From Thalassobacillus_A hwangdonensis (lineage in GTDB: Bacteria; Bacillota; Bacilli; Bacillales; Halobacillaceae): 64,000 bases of DNA. Numbering within the stretch: the stretch's first letter is position 1; every line of letters begins with the position of its first letter. The translations under genes and the position numbers were made by a program. Shown one piece after another: positions 61,108 through 64,000 of this stretch. The stretch spans positions 62,001 through 126,000 of the forward strand of contig NZ_JBHTKL010000001.1 in assembly GCF_042675915.1 (NCBI RefSeq), given 5' to 3'. The notes beneath the pieces were generated by a model. That model was not told the origin of the DNA and searched no databases. It saw only the letters and a list, made by a program, of their open reading frames with translations.

Positions 61108-61629
61108 ATGAAAGCTTGGAAAACATCTCTTGTCATTCTGTTTTCTATCTTTTTGATCGCACTCGCAGCATTCTCGTACGCACAAAAAGAAACGGAAGTG
61201 CTGGCGTTTAACGATAGAAAAACAGGAGAGTTACTTGCATACCTTCCCATTAATGACCAGGACCATTTTCAATTGAAGTTCACCCATTCCGTTCATTTAT
61301 CAGATGTGTATGAAGAATACCGTGTAGAGGATCAAAAACTTTACCCTGAGCAATTGATTTATGAGGATACAGCAATAGGAATGCCATCCAATGCAGGTGA
61401 AGGTGCAACGTTCGAAATGAAAGATGGGAAGTATTACATCAGTAACTTGACGGGTTCCCATGATTATATCGACCTTTCCATCGGACAGGTGAAAGCGCGT
61501 CATACGCTCATATTCCAAGGGGAGCAATACATGTTAAAGGAATATGTGGGTGCGGGTACAGTGGTTCGCATTCAACCTGTTTCCTTATCCAGATGGAAAC
61601 TTTTGAGAGGAGTGAATGTACTTGAGTGA
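61108..61629 (+). CDS. DUF1850 protein of the TRAP operon
   Basis: 173 residues with an N-terminal signal/anchor helix (SLVILFSIFLIALAAFSYA) and a domain with FQLKFTHSVHLSDVYEEYRV, the DUF1850 signature. DUF1850 genes are regularly found between TAXI-type binding proteins and permeases. Role unknown. It overlaps the permease start by about 14 bases. Confidence 0.85.
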   Translation: MKAWKTSLVILFSIFLIALAAFSYAQKETEVLAFNDRKTGELLAYLPINDQDHFQLKFTHSVHLSDVYEEYRVEDQKLYPEQLIYEDTAIGMPSNAGEGATFEMKDGKYYISNLTGSHDYIDLSIGQVKARHTLIFQGEQYMLKEYVGAGTVVRIQPVSLSRWKLLRGVNVLE

Positions 61630-63733
61630 AGAGAATAAAACACTTACAACAGAGAAACAACAGGAAATCATGGAAAAGTATGACCCGGATTCAGGGGTCA
61701 GGCAGCTGACAGGCATCTTTGCAAAAATCGTCTTCTTCGGTCTTTTAGCCTTTTCCATCTATCAACTATACACAACCACCATCAACCCTCTTCCAGCCCA
61801 GATGCACCGTTCCATTCACGTTGGATTCGGTCTGGTGCTTATCTTCCTTTTATTCCCTGCGACAAAGAAAAACAGGGCAAAAGGGAAGACTGCCTGGTAT
61901 GATATTGTCCTTGCAGTATTAGGTTTTGGAGTAGGGGCATATTGGCCGTTATTCTATGATCAGATCGTCATGAGAGCCGGGGAAATTTCCACCCTCGATT
62001 TTTGGGTAGGTCTGCTTGCGGTCATCCTCGTATTGGAAGCAACAAGACGTTCGGTAGGATTGCCGATTACCATCATTGCAATCTTATTCCTTGCTTATGC
62101 ATATTGGGGAAGGCAAATGCCAGGATTCCTTATTCACCGTGGAGTGAATCTGGATAACCTTGTGCAGTCGATGTTCTTTACCACTGAAGGTATTCTTGGT
62201 ACGCCAATTGCCGTATCCTCCACCTTCATCTTCCTGTTCCTTTTATTCGGGGCCTTCCTTGTGAAAACAGGTGTGGGGCAATACTTCAACGACTTGGCAG
62301 TTACATTGGCGGGTAAGCGTACAGGCGGACCTGCAAAAGTAGCGATTTTCTCAAGTGCCCTACAAGGCACAATCAGCGGTAGTTCCGTTGCCAACGTTGT
62401 AACTTCCGGTTCCTTTACAATCCCGATGATGAAGCGTTTAGGGTATAAGCGTGAATTCGCAGGTGGTGTAGAAGCTGCTGCGTCGACTGGTGGACAGTTG
62501 ATGCCGCCGATCATGGGTGCTGCTGCCTTCCTTATGATTGAATTTATCGGGATGGATTACTGGAGCATTGCAAAGGCTGCGGCGATTCCAGCGTTGCTCT
62601 ACTTCACTGGTGTTTGGATCATGACACACTTTGAAGCGAAACGAACAGGTCTTAGCGGGTTATCCGATGAAGAAATGCCGGACCGTAAAGAAGTGTTCAA
62701 GAAGCTTTATCTATTGCTTCCGATCGTAGCCATCGTATTCTACTTGAGCAGTGGCCTTAGTGTCATGCGTGCTGCAATCTATGGTATCCTGACTACGATT
62801 CTAGTTGGTCTTCTACGTGAAGAGAAATTCCGTAAAATCTACATTATTGCATTTGGAGTTGGTTTTGTAGGTGCTGGAATTTACAGCTTTACTACAGGCG
62901 GATTCGACATCACACAAGCTTTAGTTGGAGCAACATTGGTCACGATTATTGTCAGCTATTTCTATGATGGCAATTTCAAGGATTCGATCGATGCACTTGT
63001 CGATGGTGCCCGTACAGCTCTTGGTGTAGTTGCAGCAACAGCGGCGGCTGGTATCATCGTCGGAGTAGTAACGAAAACGGGTCTTGGGTTGAAACTTGCA
63101 AACAGTTTGGTTTCTCTAGCTAATGGTCAAGTATTACTGACATTGTTCTTTACGATGGTCGCAGCAATCATTTTGGGTATGGGTTCACCTACGACGGCGA
63201 ACTATATCATTACCTCGACAATTGCAGCACCTGCCATCATATTACTGGGCGTAGCAGATCTGCCAGCGCATCTGTTCGTCTTCTACTTCGGTATCATAGC
63301 GGATATTACGCCACCGGTTGCGCTAGCAGCTTTTGCTGCAGCTGGGGTGGCCTCATCCGAGCCGATACGGACGGGTGTGAATGCGGCCAAGCTGGCTATC
63401 GCCGCATTCATCATCCCGTATATGTTCGTACTTGAACCTCAGTTGCTGATGATCGATACTACGGTACTTGAACTGATATGGATCTTATTCACAGCCATCA
63501 CTGGTATGATTGCTATCGGTGCAGGGTTGATCGGTTACTGGTTCCGTAAGGTGATGTGGTTTGAACGAATTGCTGCAGTTGTGGGAGGTCTCTTCCTGAT
63601 CTACCCGACGACAATGTCGGATATTATCGGACTTGCAGCATTTGCCGTATTACTGGGACTTCAGTTCATGGTTAAGAAAGACATGATCGGCGTTCCGGTC
63701 GTCAATCGCGGTAAATCAAGAGCGAGAGCATAA
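61616..63733 (+). CDS. TRAP transporter permease, fused DctQM-type (TAXI)
   Basis: 705 residues with many transmembrane helices. The first third corresponds to the small DctQ-like part and the rest to the DctM-like large subunit (GTISGSSVANVVTSGSFTIP; MGSPTTANYI; DITPPVALAAFAAA). It imports the solute with an ion gradient. ATG 61616 is three bases from GAGAGGAG; TTG at 61622 has better spacing and is an alternative start. Confidence 0.92.
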   Translation: MYLSEENKTLTTEKQQEIMEKYDPDSGVRQLTGIFAKIVFFGLLAFSIYQLYTTTINPLPAQMHRSIHVGFGLVLIFLLFPATKKNRAKGKTAWYDIVLAVLGFGVGAYWPLFYDQIVMRAGEISTLDFWVGLLAVILVLEATRRSVGLPITIIAILFLAYAYWGRQMPGFLIHRGVNLDNLVQSMFFTTEGILGTPIAVSSTFIFLFLLFGAFLVKTGVGQYFNDLAVTLAGKRTGGPAKVAIFSSALQGTISGSSVANVVTSGSFTIPMMKRLGYKREFAGGVEAAASTGGQLMPPIMGAAAFLMIEFIGMDYWSIAKAAAIPALLYFTGVWIMTHFEAKRTGLSGLSDEEMPDRKEVFKKLYLLLPIVAIVFYLSSGLSVMRAAIYGILTTILVGLLREEKFRKIYIIAFGVGFVGAGIYSFTTGGFDITQALVGATLVTIIVSYFYDGNFKDSIDALVDGARTALGVVAATAAAGIIVGVVTKTGLGLKLANSLVSLANGQVLLTLFFTMVAAIILGMGSPTTANYIITSTIAAPAIILLGVADLPAHLFVFYFGIIADITPPVALAAFAAAGVASSEPIRTGVNAAKLAIAAFIIPYMFVLEPQLLMIDTTVLELIWILFTAITGMIAIGAGLIGYWFRKVMWFERIAAVVGGLFLIYPTTMSDIIGLAAFAVLLGLQFMVKKDMIGVPVVNRGKSRARA

Positions 63734-63740
63734 ATATGAG

Positions 63741-63775
63741 AATAGACACTCCGCATCGGGAGTGTCTATTTTTTA
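63741..63775 (+). terminator. Rho-independent terminator
   Basis: AATAGACACTCC / GGGAGTGTCTATT stem and T run. Confidence 0.9.
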
Positions 63776-63838
63776 TGGATGTAATATTTTATGTCAGCAA
63801 ACGCAGAACGAAAGATGCAAATTTCAAACCAGCCATCC

Positions 63839-64000
63839 TTACCCGTCTGCCTTTTCCTTTTGATGAAAACTCCACAACTTTACAATTGGTCTGCAAAGTG
63901 TATAGAAGTACTGAATCATTGGACCGAGCAACAATGCAACGATTAAGGTGCCGATTCCAACTGGTGCTCCAAGAAGGAAACCGATCAGAGCAAGGGTTGA
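63839..64000 (-). CDS. YczE/YitT-like membrane protein, C-terminal fragment
   Basis: The last 53 residues of a minus-strand gene that starts beyond the window. The fragment holds a hydrophobic helix and GAPVGIGTLIVALLLGP, a pattern typical of YczE/YyaS/YitT-type membrane proteins, and ends with a basic tail. Function unknown. Confidence 0.65.
   Translation of the reverse strand, partial: STLALIGFLLGAPVGIGTLIVALLLGPMIQYFYTLCRPIVKLWSFHQKEKADG

Noticed and set aside
1..64000. tRNA, rRNA, prophage or IS elements
   Set aside because: No cloverleaf, rRNA core, transposase, integrase or phage structural gene was recognised on either strand.

Overview
The window reads as chromosome of an endospore-forming member of the Bacillaceae. 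It carries a GerA-type germinant receptor operon, SpoVR, a YhcN-type sporulation lipoprotein behind a sigma-G-like promoter, SigI/RsgI, and a yhcX-yhcY-yhcZ-yhdB block in the order known from Bacillus subtilis. Acidic exported proteins, a TAXI-TRAP transporter and a Bacillaceae-type structured repeat would suit a moderately halophilic genus such as Halobacillus or Pontibacillus; that placement is inference. No rRNA, tRNA, CRISPR, prophage or insertion sequence was seen.

Layout. 1-5.2 kb: end of a serine peptidase, a flavin reductase-like gene, sigI-rsgI, a DUF1499 gene and a disulfide oxidoreductase. 5.4-10.5 kb: a membrane-anchored protein with a two-permease ABC exporter and a deaminase, then a structured intergenic repeat (10.65-10.77 kb). 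10.8-18 kb: a TetR gene, yhcX (GNAT plus nitrilase), an SDR, the yhcYZ two-component system, yhdB, small genes and a yhcN-like lipoprotein. 18.1-25.7 kb: a yhgD-yhgE-like pair with matching 23-bp operator candidates, a CapA lipoprotein, SpoVR and an LtaS-like enzyme. 25.8-31.1 kb: a ParM-like actin with a small partner, next to four related proteins that look like spore-surface (CsxC-like) proteins. 31.3-34.7 kb: small membrane proteins, a Nudix hydrolase, a TPR-like protein and a TcaA-like protein.

34.9-50.4 kb is a large tad-type pilus locus: CpaE/TadZ-like, CpaF/TadA, TadB, TadC, a Flp-like pilin, two TadE-like proteins, a large DUF5702-like protein, a prepilin peptidase, an FHA protein, a Ser/Thr kinase and an EssB/YukC-like type VII secretion pseudokinase. 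Inside it lies an AT-rich stretch with three paralogous lipoproteins and four paralogous membrane peptides of 49-51 residues, too short for most gene callers, apparently made by repeated duplication.

Just downstream, on the opposite strand, is the most striking element: an NprR-like RRNPP regulator (HTH plus TPRs) whose stop codon overlaps the start of a secreted protein made of 13 near-identical copies of a 15-residue unit. I read this as a quorum-sensing pair with a multicopy pheromone precursor, possibly controlling the neighbouring pilus locus. The window ends with a 20-codon peptide and terminator ahead of a UMP kinase paralog, a D-amino acid transaminase, the ger operon, a TAXI-TRAP transporter operon, and the end of a YczE/YitT-like membrane protein.
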